A program made the position numbers and the translations under genes. 64,000 nucleotides of DNA from Sinorhizobium fredii USDA 257 (lineage in GTDB: Bacteria > Pseudomonadota > Alphaproteobacteria > Rhizobiales > Rhizobiaceae), in NCBI RefSeq assembly GCF_000265205.3, contig NC_018000.1:1798001-1862000 (forward strand), in the 5' to 3' direction. Positions 26,779 through 35,995 of this stretch are shown piece after piece. Below the pieces are notes generated by a model. It was not told the origin of the DNA, did no database searches, and was given only the letters and a program-made list of their open reading frames with translations. Each line of letters opens with the position of its first letter. Position 1 is the stretch's first letter.

Positions 26779-28131
26779 TCAAGCCTTGCGATCTTGGTAC
26801 CAGTCGGTGAACCGATACCAGGTATATGCAGCTGCAAGAGCAGCCGGGCGGGCGGTCGGGATCAGGAACCGTGCTGGTAGCCCCGCCATCGGCAGCGGTG
26901 CGCTCACGCGCTGGCGTTCGCCGATTGCTTTTGCGACAAGCTTGCCGGCGTAAGGTGCGGTCGCAACACCATTCGCCTGGTAGCCGAGCGCATAATAAAC
27001 GCTGGGTTCTTCTTCGAACTGGCCGAGTGAAGGCGTGAGTTTTTGCGACAACGCGACCACCCCCCTCCAGAAATAGTCGAACGAAACGCTTCTCAGAGTC
27101 GGAAAAATGCGTGCAAACTCCGAAGACATCCGCTGACGGATCTTCTCCATCGACTGAACGTTACCTGATACATCCCCGCGAGCGCCGAAGAGGATTCGGC
27201 GGTCAGGGAGCAATCTGTAATAGTACACCAACGTTCGCGTGTTGATGATTGGCGACTCTGAAAGCCAATTCTGCCCTGCAAGCTCCTCTCTAGAGAGCGG
27301 ACGCGTGACAAGGATGTTCGATATCGCCGGAAGTATCCGCCCTGCGATGGAGGGATGAAGGCGATCGCTGGTATATCCGTTCGTTGCGACGATCACTCGA
27401 TCAGCCAGAACGGTTCCGCCAGCGGTGACCAAACGATGCCGCGACCCTTCGCGCTCCCATTTCACGACGGGGCTTGAGGAGTAGAGTTCCGCGCCGCGCC
27501 GCTCGGCCGCGCCAGCAATGCCTAGGCAGTAAGATAACGGATGAAGGGCGTGCCCGACATCCATGTGAAGTCCACCGAATGCTTCAGTTCCGTTATGAAC
27601 CGTGGAGCGAAACTCGTCTGCTTCGAGAATCCGGCACGGGACCTGGAAGTGGTTCTGTAGCCTGTCGGCGTAGTCCCGCAGTTTAGGCATGCGATTTGGG
27701 TGATGCGCGACTGTGTACCAGCCTCGACCTTGGGGCTTAATGTCAAAGCCCTCCTCCTCAGCCAAGGCCTTCGGCAACTTGGACGCCTCGACGGAGGCTG
27801 CGAAGAAGCGCTTTGTCTCCTCTAGTCCAAACCGCCGCACCAGTTGCGCTACACTGAGCTTGCTCGCGGGAATATTGACAAACCCGCCGTTTCTTCCGGA
27901 TGCGCCCCACCCTATCGAACCGGCGTCCAGTACAACGGCCCCGATACCATAGTCTCTCGCTAGATGTAGCGCTGCGGACGAGCCGGTGAAGCCTCCTCCA
28001 ATGATCGCCACCTCGGTGCTGACCGTCGATTGCAAGATGCGCTCCGCGGGCCGAGTGACGGTGGCCTCCCAATAAGACGGTTCTCGCTCGTCGAAGCGGT
28101 AGAGCGACTTGTCCAGTATCGTTTCAGTCAT
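26779..28131 (-). CDS. FAD-dependent amine oxidoreductase (DAO family, PuuB/glycine-oxidase-like)
   Basis: 450 residues. The N-terminal dinucleotide motif VAIIGGGFTGSSAALHLA is followed by VLDAGSIGWGASGRNGGFV, which is typical of the gamma-glutamylputrescine oxidase/DadA-like group. The C-terminal substrate domain ends with ALGYQANGVATAPYAGKLVA. The family oxidises secondary or primary amines to imines, giving an aldehyde and ammonia. The divergent operon holds an aldehyde dehydrogenase, which would fit an amine-to-aldehyde-to-acid route. The substrate is not known. Confidence 0.85.
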   Translation of the reverse strand: MTETILDKSLYRFDEREPSYWEATVTRPAERILQSTVSTEVAIIGGGFTGSSAALHLARDYGIGAVVLDAGSIGWGASGRNGGFVNIPASKLSVAQLVRRFGLEETKRFFAASVEASKLPKALAEEEGFDIKPQGRGWYTVAHHPNRMPKLRDYADRLQNHFQVPCRILEADEFRSTVHNGTEAFGGLHMDVGHALHPLSYCLGIAGAAERRGAELYSSSPVVKWEREGSRHRLVTAGGTVLADRVIVATNGYTSDRLHPSIAGRILPAISNILVTRPLSREELAGQNWLSESPIINTRTLVYYYRLLPDRRILFGARGDVSGNVQSMEKIRQRMSSEFARIFPTLRSVSFDYFWRGVVALSQKLTPSLGQFEEEPSVYYALGYQANGVATAPYAGKLVAKAIGERQRVSAPLPMAGLPARFLIPTARPAALAAAYTWYRFTDWYQDRKA

Positions 28132-28327
28132 GGCTATGTCCTAAGCGTGGCGCGAGTGCCAAACAATTAATCCAAACCTTACAGAAAACATATAAGCTTT
28201 GCGAGTTGAGTCAACACGACTGCCCTTAAATTGTGCAATCCGCAGGAAAACTCCGTGATGAGTTGAGGCTCTGCTGTGAGAGCCGCATGGACCACGGAAC
28301 CAAAGCAGAATTTGCATTCGGTCAGGC

Positions 28328-28358
28328 GTTCGAAAAAACGAGTTGAATGTTCGAAAAA
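28328..28358. promoter_or_regulatory. Direct repeat GTTCGAAAAA, 21 bp apart, in a divergent intergenic region
   Basis: The 405-base region between the flavoprotein and the decarboxylase-like gene holds two exact copies of GTTCGAAAAA (28328-28337 and 28349-28358), two helical turns apart. The same decamer appears in inverse orientation upstream of the XRE-cupin regulator (61702-61711). It is a candidate operator. A TTACAGA half-site lies at 28179-28185. Confidence 0.45.
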
Positions 28359-28536
28359 TTTAACATAGCGTCGCGAAGCTGGCTCGCTGCACAACAAAAA
28401 CACAAGGGAAACGGCTGCCAGCAAAGTTACACCAGTGATGGGATTGCCGTGTGCACGCGAATTCCGCGATGCGACCGGGGCGCGAAGCTATGAGCTTTCA
28501 GTCAGCGCTCTCAGGAGAAATTAGAGGAGAAACGCA

Positions 28537-29322
28537 ATGAGCTTCGTCAAAACGGCCGAGCAGGTTAAAGAAATCGAAGACCTGATGGCACGAGGTCAAT
28601 TTACAACCGAATCCGTAACTGTGGAATTCACCACCACGAAGGAATTCGTCCGCTCGGTGCTGGCGCCCTGCTTCGAGCCGGCGGACGAACCGATCGCCTA
28701 TGCCAACGTTTCCCGCTGGCAGAGCGCCCTTTGCGGGGAATTTGACTGCGGCATCATTTACCTGAAGTGCAAGTACGGAGAGCATGAAGGCACGACGATG
28801 CTGACGCTCTTCGTCAGCGGTGACTCACCGGTGACGATCGGCCGGGAGCTCTGGGGAGAGGGGAAAAAGCTGGGGACCGCTCAGCTTTATTTCGATGGTC
28901 AGCAGGCATACGGCTACTCGGAGCGCAACGGTGTTCGTCTTATCGAGATCAACGCCGAATTTGGTCCGGATCTGGGACCAACGAAATCCAATAACTCACT
29001 CGACTTCGAACTGAAAGCGCAGCCACATCCGTCTGGACGAGGCTTCCAGAACGGCGTGAATCTCGTGTGCCTGCAGATTGAGGAAGACTACAGGGTCACG
29101 CGCGAAGGCACCGCCACTCTGAAACTTGCAGGCAGCCCGTTTGACCCGCTCGATACGATTCCGGTCGTTTCGGTTGGCAAGGCATACTATGCGGAAGGCG
29201 CTTCCTGCTGGACCGTGCCATTTGTGCACGAGCTGGAAAATCCAGACGCCTACAAGCCGTTTATCTTCGGCCAGAAATACGACGATTTCCGTCTTTTCCC
29301 GAAGGCTGCGCGCTTCAAGTAA
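28537..29322 (+). CDS. Acetoacetate decarboxylase-family protein, copy 1
   Basis: 261 residues with the acetoacetate decarboxylase fold signature: GRELWGEGKKLG places two Lys at 110-111, where the Schiff-base Lys of the family lies in the WGFPKK motif. The usual Phe-Pro before the Lys pair is replaced by Glu-Gly. Relatives decarboxylate beta-keto acids, or act as aldolases or dehydratases through an imine. It begins an operon with an MFS transporter, an aldehyde dehydrogenase, an APC permease and a second family member, and diverges from the amine oxidoreductase. Confidence 0.85.
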   Translation: MSFVKTAEQVKEIEDLMARGQFTTESVTVEFTTTKEFVRSVLAPCFEPADEPIAYANVSRWQSALCGEFDCGIIYLKCKYGEHEGTTMLTLFVSGDSPVTIGRELWGEGKKLGTAQLYFDGQQAYGYSERNGVRLIEINAEFGPDLGPTKSNNSLDFELKAQPHPSGRGFQNGVNLVCLQIEEDYRVTREGTATLKLAGSPFDPLDTIPVVSVGKAYYAEGASCWTVPFVHELENPDAYKPFIFGQKYDDFRLFPKAARFK

Positions 29323-29460
29323 AGCGAGCCTTGGCAGCTATCTGAATTTTGATCAGCGAGCGGCTTTCCCTTGGGGATCGCCGCGAGCGCCTTGGCGTGC
29401 CGACCGCGGCATGATCGCGTCCAGGCACTGCTGAACGATCGCGCTGAGGAGGACGCGAAA

Positions 29461-30717
29461 ATGAAAAATGTCAAACTTGACACCGGAGCAGATCAGTGGC
29501 GCGCGCTTGCCCTGTGCTTCTCAGTAACGCTGGCGATCTTTATCCCTTACGTCGGCTACGCCACTCAGATCCCCGCGATGATGCAGGATCTCGGCATGAC
29601 TTACACTATGGTTGGAACTCTGGCGTCAGCCTCAGCCTTGGCGGGGGGGATAGTGGTGGCCTTTGCCGGTGTGTTGGTTGACCGGTGGGGGGCAAAGAAC
29701 GTCACCGTTCTCGGTCTCGCAATCAACGTACTTGGCCAGATCGCGTTTGCCTACGCGCCGACATACGAGACGATGCTTCTTGCCCGCCTTCTTCAGGGGG
29801 CCGGCATCCCTCTGTTGTTCCTTGGCCCCTACACGCTTGCCATGCGCTGGGCGGAGAGTTCCGACCGGCTCGGCATCTTCATGGGCACCATGTTGGCCAC
29901 GGACGGCATTGGGACGGTCGCAGCGCTTTACGGTTATGCGATCATTCTCCAAGACTACGGCTGGCGTAGCGGATCATTGATTGGCGCGGCGATTCTCGTG
30001 TTCGCAACCGTCGTCGCTTTTGCAATGCTGAAAGAGCCTCCCGATTATCGGCAGTCTAACGTGACGCGAGCTGCGTCGTTTGCCGAGACAATGGCCAACT
30101 ATGTTGGCGTAGTCAGCCATCGAAACGTTATCATTGCTGCGCTGTTTTTGACCGGCGTATGGGGCACCTACTCCATCGCCATTTACTGGGTGCCCACGAT
30201 CCTCATGGAAGAAAACGGCTGGACAGAGCAGGCATCCGGTATCGTCGGTTCGCTTTACCCGTTGGTCGGTATGATCTGCGCAGTCGGTTTTGGCCTGATC
30301 TCCGATCGTGTCGGTCGTCGAAAGCCGCTGATCTTGATCTCGGGCATAGGAATGACCGCCTCTTTTGTGGGCGCAGCTTTCGCACTTTGGTCGCAGCAGT
30401 ACTGGCTGCTCGCAACGATGCTTCCGATTTCGGGCCTGTTCGCATACGGCGGCCTCCCATTGGCATACTGCCTCGCGGCTGACTCCGTCGGCGTCGCGCT
30501 CGCGGCAACTGCCAATGGTTTCATCATGGGTGTCGGCTTCATCGTCGGCGGGGTCCTCTACCCTCTCGTTCTCGGTTACGTGAAGGACGCCACATCGCTG
30601 TACACGGTTGGCTTCATCGCCGCGGCCGCATCACTGATCCTTCTGAACGTTGCCGCTGTTCTGGCTGCCAGGGACGCGAAGACCTCAAGCGCCGAGACGG
30701 CCAACGCGATCGCATAA
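29461..30717 (+). CDS. MFS transporter
   Basis: 418 residues with about twelve membrane segments. The motif between helices 2 and 3 is recognisable (AGVLVDRWGAKNVTVLG), as is the matching cytoplasmic loop in the second half (LISDRVGRRKPLIL). The start at 29461 follows GAGGACGCGAAA. In this operon it probably imports the substrate or a co-substrate of the pathway. The direction and ligand cannot be told from sequence. Confidence 0.88.
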   Translation: MKNVKLDTGADQWRALALCFSVTLAIFIPYVGYATQIPAMMQDLGMTYTMVGTLASASALAGGIVVAFAGVLVDRWGAKNVTVLGLAINVLGQIAFAYAPTYETMLLARLLQGAGIPLLFLGPYTLAMRWAESSDRLGIFMGTMLATDGIGTVAALYGYAIILQDYGWRSGSLIGAAILVFATVVAFAMLKEPPDYRQSNVTRAASFAETMANYVGVVSHRNVIIAALFLTGVWGTYSIAIYWVPTILMEENGWTEQASGIVGSLYPLVGMICAVGFGLISDRVGRRKPLILISGIGMTASFVGAAFALWSQQYWLLATMLPISGLFAYGGLPLAYCLAADSVGVALAATANGFIMGVGFIVGGVLYPLVLGYVKDATSLYTVGFIAAAASLILLNVAAVLAARDAKTSSAETANAIA

Positions 30718-30793
30718 TCATCAACCTTCCCAAGCGGAAATGGCGCAGGCCAAAAGAAGAAATCCAGGGAGCTGGATTTCGAAAGGAGCATAC

Positions 30794-32311
30794 ATGTCAC
30801 TTCACCAAGAGTTTGACCGACTTTCTGGGACGCTTTACGTCGACGGCACATATCTCAAGAGCCAGTCCTCTGAACGAATTTCGGTCATCGATCCCGCAAC
30901 CGAAGACCGACTTGCTGAAATCGCGAACGCGGCGGAAACCGAAGTTGAGAACGTTCTCGATATAGCAAATATTGCCCGCAAGCGGTGGCTCTCGATCGAT
31001 CCCCGCACTCGCGCCACGATGCTCCACGAGGTAGCTGCTCGAATTCGACGCGACAAGGCGATCTATGGCTACTTCATGACGCGGGAGGTAGGTAAGCCGT
31101 TCAAGGAGTCCGTGGACGAAACATCGTGGTGCGCAACGGCAATTGACTATTATGCGGAACTCGGCCGAAACGAGGTGGGTCGGATTGCAGGAGCTACCGT
31201 TCCCGGCCAGTTTCACTTCTCGATTAAGGAACCGCTCGGCACGGTCGTTATCATCCTTCCCTTCAATTTTCCGCTGGTTCTCCTGTGCTGGGAACTTGCG
31301 GCTGCTCTTGCCGCTGGGAACTCGGTAATAATCAAGCCGCATGAGCAGACCAGCATCACAACGCTCAAGTTCATGGAGGTCTTCGCGGACCTACCGAAGG
31401 GCTTGGTCCAGGTTGTTACTGGCGGTCCACGCGTTGCCCAACATCTCGTGAAAAGCAAGAAGACGCACTGCATCGCCTATACCGGTTCGGTACCGATTGC
31501 GCAGGAAATCATGAAGGTGTGTGCGGAAACCTTCAAGCCCGCACTGATCGAAGCCTCGGGCAACGACCCCTTCATTGTCATGCCGTCGGCTCCGATGGAT
31601 GTTGCCGTTCGAGCCGCTGCCTTTGCCGCCTATCTCAACTGCGGTCAGGTTTGCACTTCCGCCGAACGTTTCTACGTGCATGACAGCATTCACGACGAGT
31701 TCGTTGAACAACTGGTTGCCGAAACAAAGAAGTTGCGCATCGGCAACGGGCTTGAGAACGTCGACATCGGCCCTATGGCAACCGTCCGTCAAAGGGATCG
31801 CTTCGAGGCGCTTCTTTCGCGTGCGCGACAAGAAGGCGCAAAGTTCGCGACTGGAGGCGGTCGCCCTTCAGGTCTTAATCATGGCTGGTTCATCGAACCG
31901 GCTGTTTTGACGGATGTTTCACCTGACGCCGAGATCATGAACGGCGAATCCTTCGGTCCTGCCGCCCCGATCTGCAGGGTTAAAAGCTTTGATGAAGCTC
32001 TTGAACTGGCAAACCGCTCGGAATTTGGCCTCGGCGCAAACCTCTATTCCCGCGATATGGGCGAGATGATGCGAGCGGTCAACGAGGTGGATTCGGGGAT
32101 TCTTTGGATCAACGCTCCTGTTCTCGACAACGACGCATTGCCGTTTGGCGGACGTAAGCTCTCCGGTATTGGTCGCCAGCTGGGCCCTGAGGGCCTCGCC
32201 CAGTTCCAGTCATCAAAGTTCGTGATGATCGACCCGGCTGCCGCGCCCCAGGATTTCTGGTGGTTTCCCTACAGTGAGGAAGAGTCATACGAGCACGCCA
32301 AAGCGAAGTAA
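30794..32311 (+). CDS. NAD(P)-dependent aldehyde dehydrogenase
   Basis: 505 residues. The catalytic Cys is in CGQVCTSAERF, and the active-site Glu block is IEASGNDPF, where most relatives read LELGG. The TGSVPIAQEI cofactor loop is also present. The start at 30794 follows GAAAGGAGCATAC. It would oxidise the aldehyde made by the divergent amine oxidoreductase or by one of the two acetoacetate-decarboxylase-fold proteins. A long perfect hairpin follows its stop codon. Confidence 0.9.
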   Translation: MSLHQEFDRLSGTLYVDGTYLKSQSSERISVIDPATEDRLAEIANAAETEVENVLDIANIARKRWLSIDPRTRATMLHEVAARIRRDKAIYGYFMTREVGKPFKESVDETSWCATAIDYYAELGRNEVGRIAGATVPGQFHFSIKEPLGTVVIILPFNFPLVLLCWELAAALAAGNSVIIKPHEQTSITTLKFMEVFADLPKGLVQVVTGGPRVAQHLVKSKKTHCIAYTGSVPIAQEIMKVCAETFKPALIEASGNDPFIVMPSAPMDVAVRAAAFAAYLNCGQVCTSAERFYVHDSIHDEFVEQLVAETKKLRIGNGLENVDIGPMATVRQRDRFEALLSRARQEGAKFATGGGRPSGLNHGWFIEPAVLTDVSPDAEIMNGESFGPAAPICRVKSFDEALELANRSEFGLGANLYSRDMGEMMRAVNEVDSGILWINAPVLDNDALPFGGRKLSGIGRQLGPEGLAQFQSSKFVMIDPAAAPQDFWWFPYSEEESYEHAKAK

Positions 32312-32320
32312 TCCGCAGCG

Positions 32321-32348
32321 CACGGCCAGCCGTTACCGGCTGGCCGTG
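32321..32348 (+). terminator. Strong intercistronic hairpin
   Basis: CACGGCCAGCCG (32321-32332) and CGGCTGGCCGTG (32337-32348) make a perfect 12-bp stem with a TTAC tetraloop. It stands between the aldehyde dehydrogenase and the permease gene. No T-run follows, so it may act as an attenuator or RNA-processing stop and not as a full terminator. Confidence 0.65.
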
Positions 32349-32371
32349 TCCAAGCAAGAGGGGATAAGAAA

Positions 32372-33787
32372 ATGAATGGTACTTCTTCCGAACTGGCTGA
32401 GGAGCTCCGTCAGGAGACGGTTATGCCAGCCACCGCGAATAAGGTCGGCGTCGCTAGCGTGGTCGTACTCGGCTTGTCGGGTCAACAAATCATTCCGTCA
32501 GCACTCATCGGCGCTGCGTACTTACCGTTGGAAAGCGGAAACGGAGCTTGGTTGTCGATGCTCTTGGCTATGTGCGCGACTCTCTGCGTCATGGCTGCCG
32601 TCAATATTTTTGCACGCCGGTACGTCGTAACCGGTTCGATGATGTCATATGTCGGCCTGGCTTTTGGTCGCCGGTTGGAAAGGCTCGTCGCCGCGTCATA
32701 TCTCCTGGGATTCCTGATCGCGTGCGGTGCCGTGACCGCAAGCACAGTCATGTTCACGAGCAGTTTCCTGCAGAGCATTGGCTTCGAACCCGCGAACGCC
32801 GGTTGGTTTCAGTCGCTTTCAGCCATCGCAATAGCCGGCTTGGCAGGTGCCTGCGCCTGGCGCGGGCTTGACGCATCGATTTCGCTGACTGCCTGGCTTG
32901 CTTTCCTGTCGCTCCCGCTGGTTCTTGCAGCGACTATAGGAGCGGCGGCGAACACCGGGCTTGACCTTCATTCCCAGTTCGTACTTGCCGATACGGATTG
33001 GCACAGCGTTATCCGCGGTGCAATCGTCGGGCTCGCCTATTTTGTCGGCATCGACGCGCTTGCATCGCTCGCTGCGGAAACGAGAAATCCGAAGAAAAAT
33101 GTGCCCATCATCTTGAACAGCGTACTGCTTATAACTGGCGTCGCATATGTGGGCATGCTCTTCGTCTGCACGCCGATCATAAACGCACACGTTGCTGAGT
33201 TAAACGAGGGCATTTCTCCCACTGCGATCATCACTCAGGTTGCCGGAATGCCCTACCTCCAGAAACCAATCGATCTTCTGCTGATTGGCGCAACCTTCGC
33301 AAGCCTCGTCGCCTTCATCAACTACGGCAGCCGCGTTTTCGCGACAGCAGCGCAAAACAAGTTCCTGCCGGAAATATTCTCGAGAATCCATCCGCGGTTC
33401 GGCTCCCCAACGGGCGCGACAGTGTTGATGGCGGCGCCTGCCGCAGGCATTCCGGTCGCCCTCCAATACCTGGCCTCGTCTCCCCCGCTCCAATCCACTG
33501 CCTACCTATCGACACTCTACTCTTTGTTCTGGGTCGGGCCGTACATCATTCTTTGCGTCGGTGCGGTCAAGGAGGTGTTCAAGGAAACCAACCGCTCGCC
33601 ACTTCAGATTGCTGTCGTGTTGGTCGGAATGATCGTTTTCTTTTGCTTGTTCGTCGATAGCTTCATGACCGGAGCCGAGGGCGTAATGCAATGGCTCCCC
33701 TACATCATGATCGGCCTCGTGTTTGCTGGTTACATCGTTTTCAACATCAACGAAGCTTTCGCCTCACCGCAAAAGCCCAAGAAGTAA
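32372..33787 (+). CDS. APC-family amino acid/amine permease
   Basis: 471 residues with about twelve membrane segments. The early helix-1 region (VASVVVLGLSGQQIIPSALIG) and the later AAETRNPKKNVPIILN loop are characteristic of the amino acid-polyamine-cation superfamily. The start follows GAGGGGATAAGAAA. An amine or amino acid substrate would match the amine oxidoreductase of the same cluster. It is 12 bases before the second decarboxylase-fold gene. Confidence 0.88.
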   Translation: MNGTSSELAEELRQETVMPATANKVGVASVVVLGLSGQQIIPSALIGAAYLPLESGNGAWLSMLLAMCATLCVMAAVNIFARRYVVTGSMMSYVGLAFGRRLERLVAASYLLGFLIACGAVTASTVMFTSSFLQSIGFEPANAGWFQSLSAIAIAGLAGACAWRGLDASISLTAWLAFLSLPLVLAATIGAAANTGLDLHSQFVLADTDWHSVIRGAIVGLAYFVGIDALASLAAETRNPKKNVPIILNSVLLITGVAYVGMLFVCTPIINAHVAELNEGISPTAIITQVAGMPYLQKPIDLLLIGATFASLVAFINYGSRVFATAAQNKFLPEIFSRIHPRFGSPTGATVLMAAPAAGIPVALQYLASSPPLQSTAYLSTLYSLFWVGPYIILCVGAVKEVFKETNRSPLQIAVVLVGMIVFFCLFVDSFMTGAEGVMQWLPYIMIGLVFAGYIVFNINEAFASPQKPKK

Positions 33788-33799
33788 AGGAAGTGTACC

Positions 33800-34603
33800 A
33801 TGGGTTATGTTTGGACATCTGAGCAGATCGCCCAGTACCGCAGGTACTATGATGACATCAGAACACATCACACCTACACATATGTCAGGTTTCGGACAAC
33901 AGAGAGGTTTGTCCGAAGCGTTCTGCCGCCATGCTTGGCGCCTGCTGATGAGCCCATCGTCACAATCGGCTTCATGTCTTTCATGGAATGGATCGAAGGT
34001 GTCTCGAACCGTGCGGGACGTGATCGCGCGATGATCATTGGCGTCAACGCCAGACACGGCGTGATTGAAGGAAGCTACTATCTCACGGTTCTCGAGACGG
34101 AAGAGGTCAACATCGTCACCGGACGCGAGTTCTGGGGAATGCCGAAAAAGCTCGGCACCGTCGATTTTTTTGATGACGGTGAGGAGTTTCACGGCTTTGC
34201 TTCCAGAAAGGACTTCCGTCTCGTCGAGTTAACGGCAAGCCTGGGTGATCAACTTCCGACCACGGCGGAAGATGAGAAGGAATTTTACTTCGACCTACGG
34301 GGATATTTCGGCGTCAATGCATCAGACGTAACCCGACCCCAGCTCGTTGTTTTTGAGAATTCGACTGCAACCAAGCGGCTGCGAACGATCACCGATGCGA
34401 AATTGAAGCTGACTGGATCCCCTTGGGATCCCGGCGTATCGACCATACCGCTCGAGGGTTTCATCGACGGCGGGCATCTGGGCGGCGAAACATCCTACAT
34501 TATCAAAGATGTGGTTGAACTCGAAAACGATGGCAATGACTACACACCTTACCTGATGGGTCGCTTGTACGACGACTGGCCGGACGTCCGTTCACGGAGA
34601 TAG
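33800..34603 (+). CDS. Acetoacetate decarboxylase-family protein, copy 2
   Basis: 267 residues. The motif GREFWGMPKKLGT (Lys116-Lys117) is closer to the classical WGFPKK than that of copy 1. Both copies share the FVRSVLxPC(F/L)xPADEPI block near residue 40, so they are paralogues. They could form a heteromeric enzyme or act on consecutive intermediates. It closes the operon that begins at 28537. The IS66 element lies about 530 bases further on. Confidence 0.85.
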   Translation: MGYVWTSEQIAQYRRYYDDIRTHHTYTYVRFRTTERFVRSVLPPCLAPADEPIVTIGFMSFMEWIEGVSNRAGRDRAMIIGVNARHGVIEGSYYLTVLETEEVNIVTGREFWGMPKKLGTVDFFDDGEEFHGFASRKDFRLVELTASLGDQLPTTAEDEKEFYFDLRGYFGVNASDVTRPQLVVFENSTATKRLRTITDAKLKLTGSPWDPGVSTIPLEGFIDGGHLGGETSYIIKDVVELENDGNDYTPYLMGRLYDDWPDVRSRR

Positions 34604-35137
34604 TCCGGTTGACGCGGACGTCGACGATGGCTAGTCGACGTCCGCAGATTGACGGCCGCGAGATGCGCCGCGGCGGTGACGCCGGATCGGACCCGCCAGC
34701 AGCGGCCGAGCCACGGCGCGTGCACCCACAACATTCCAGGCAGCGACGGCGACGATCGCCAGCAGCACCGGGGGCAGATCGTCGACCCGCCTCAAATGCT
34801 GTGCCATTCCTTGAGCCTTTCGTCTTCGTCCCAGTCGAGATCGTAGACCAGCGGATCCTTGTCCCGCCGGGTCGAACAGTAAGGCGCTCTCACCTCAGCC
34901 ATTGCAGCTTCGGAGCGTGCGAGCACAGGGTCAGCGAACTCGGCGGGCCGGGATCCGAGACATTTGCCCCTCCCCGTCCCCCGCCGCTTCGCCCGTCTCG
35001 ACAGCCGGCTCGGAAGCAACGCCCTCAGCAGTGGGGCTCGCGTCAGTCTCCCCCGTGACCCTGCTCTTAAACCGCGCACACTGCGCAGACCCTCGGGACT
35101 GATCGGGACATTAATGAACTATCGACAACCGTCTCCC
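34604..35137. other. Gap before the IS element, possible decayed DNA
   Basis: 534 bases without a gene that I can support. Several short arginine-rich frames are typical GC artefacts. A minus-strand frame near 34640-34800 contains one hydrophobic stretch (LPPVLLAIVAVAAWNVVGA) and may be the relic of a membrane protein cut when the IS66 element arrived. This is a guess. Confidence 0.35.
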
Positions 35138-35193
35138 GTAAGGTATCCCTCCGGCGGGGACCGCCTTGCGAAGTTGCGCGTCTCCCGTGAGTC

Positions 35194-35223
35194 TGCGCTC
35201 TTAAGAGTGGACTTAAGAGCGCA
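35194..35223 (+). repeat. Perfect hairpin just upstream of tnpA
   Basis: TGCGCTCTTAAG (35194-35205) and CTTAAGAGCGCA (35212-35223) form a 12-bp stem with a 6-nt loop, ending 11 bases before the tnpA start codon. In RNA that entered from outside the element it could hide the ribosome site, limiting transposase production as described for hairpins of other insertion sequences. Confidence 0.6.
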
Positions 35224-35234
35224 CTGAGCAATTC

Positions 35235-35573
35235 ATGGGACATGCAGTTTTGCTGACGGGACCAGAGCGGCGTCGGCGATGGTCGTTGGAAGATCGCGCG
35301 CAGATACTGGCGGAGGCTTTCGCGCCAGGCGCGGTGGTTTCTGAAGTTGCACGCCGCTTCGAGGTTTCGACTGGCCTGATCTACACATGGCGCCGGCAAG
35401 CTTTGGTCCAAGAGGCCGAGCCCGCCTTTGCGCCAGCCAAGCTGGTTGGCTCTGCCAGCAGTGATGCGGTCGAACTGGCCATGGCAGTGGACTTCCCGAA
35501 CGGCGTGAAGGTGAGAATTGGCTCAGCGGCGCCATGCGACCTGGCAGCCGCGATCATGCGAGCGCTCAAATGA
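35235..35573 (+). CDS. tnpA: IS66 family accessory protein TnpA
   Basis: 112 residues. The N-terminal helix-turn-helix (VSEVARRFEVSTGLIYTWRRQ) is that of IS66 OrfA/IS3-like helix-turn-helix proteins, followed by a short acidic and hydrophobic tail. It is needed with TnpB for IS66 transposition. Its last bases overlap tnpB (ATGA at 35570). No strong ribosome site is seen, in line with weak expression. Confidence 0.88.
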   Translation: MGHAVLLTGPERRRRWSLEDRAQILAEAFAPGAVVSEVARRFEVSTGLIYTWRRQALVQEAEPAFAPAKLVGSASSDAVELAMAVDFPNGVKVRIGSAAPCDLAAAIMRALK

Positions 35574-35917
35574 TCCCGATCAGTTCCGGGGTGCGGGTGT
35601 GGATCGCGAGCGGTCACTGCGACATGCGCAAGGGCATGCAGGGTCTGGCGCTGCTGGTGCAGGAGGGCCTCGGTCGCGATCCGTTTAAGGGCGACGTCTT
35701 CGTCTTTCGCGGTCGTAGCGGCCGACTGATAAAAGCCCTTTGGCATGATGGGATCGGCCTATCATTGTATGCGAAACGGCTCGAGCGCGGCCGCTTCATC
35801 TGGCCGGCGACGGAGAGTGGCGCGATCGCGCTGACCGCCGGTCAGATGTCCTATTTGCTGGAGGGGATTGATTGGCGAAATCCGCAGCAGACCTGGCGGC
35901 CGACCAGCGCCGGGTGA
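35570..35917 (+). CDS. tnpB: IS66 family accessory protein TnpB
   Basis: 115 residues, the normal size of IS66 Orf2. It has the family pattern VWIASGHCDMRKGMQGLALLVQ at the N-terminus and VFVFRGRSGRLIKALWHDG and SLYAKRLERGRFIWP in the middle. The start at 35570 overlaps the tnpA stop by four bases, so the two are translationally coupled. Confidence 0.93.
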   Translation: MIPISSGVRVWIASGHCDMRKGMQGLALLVQEGLGRDPFKGDVFVFRGRSGRLIKALWHDGIGLSLYAKRLERGRFIWPATESGAIALTAGQMSYLLEGIDWRNPQQTWRPTSAG

Positions 35918-35995
35918 GCCGTCCGGAGCCGAATATTCCGGGACAAGTTCTTTGAAACGCTAGGCAAATCAGGGCTTCTGTGATTCACTTCGGAC

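Noticed and set aside
34609..35058. 149-residue plus-strand frame before the IS66 element
   Set aside because: Composition is dominated by Arg, Pro and Ala; there is no start signal and no recognisable domain.
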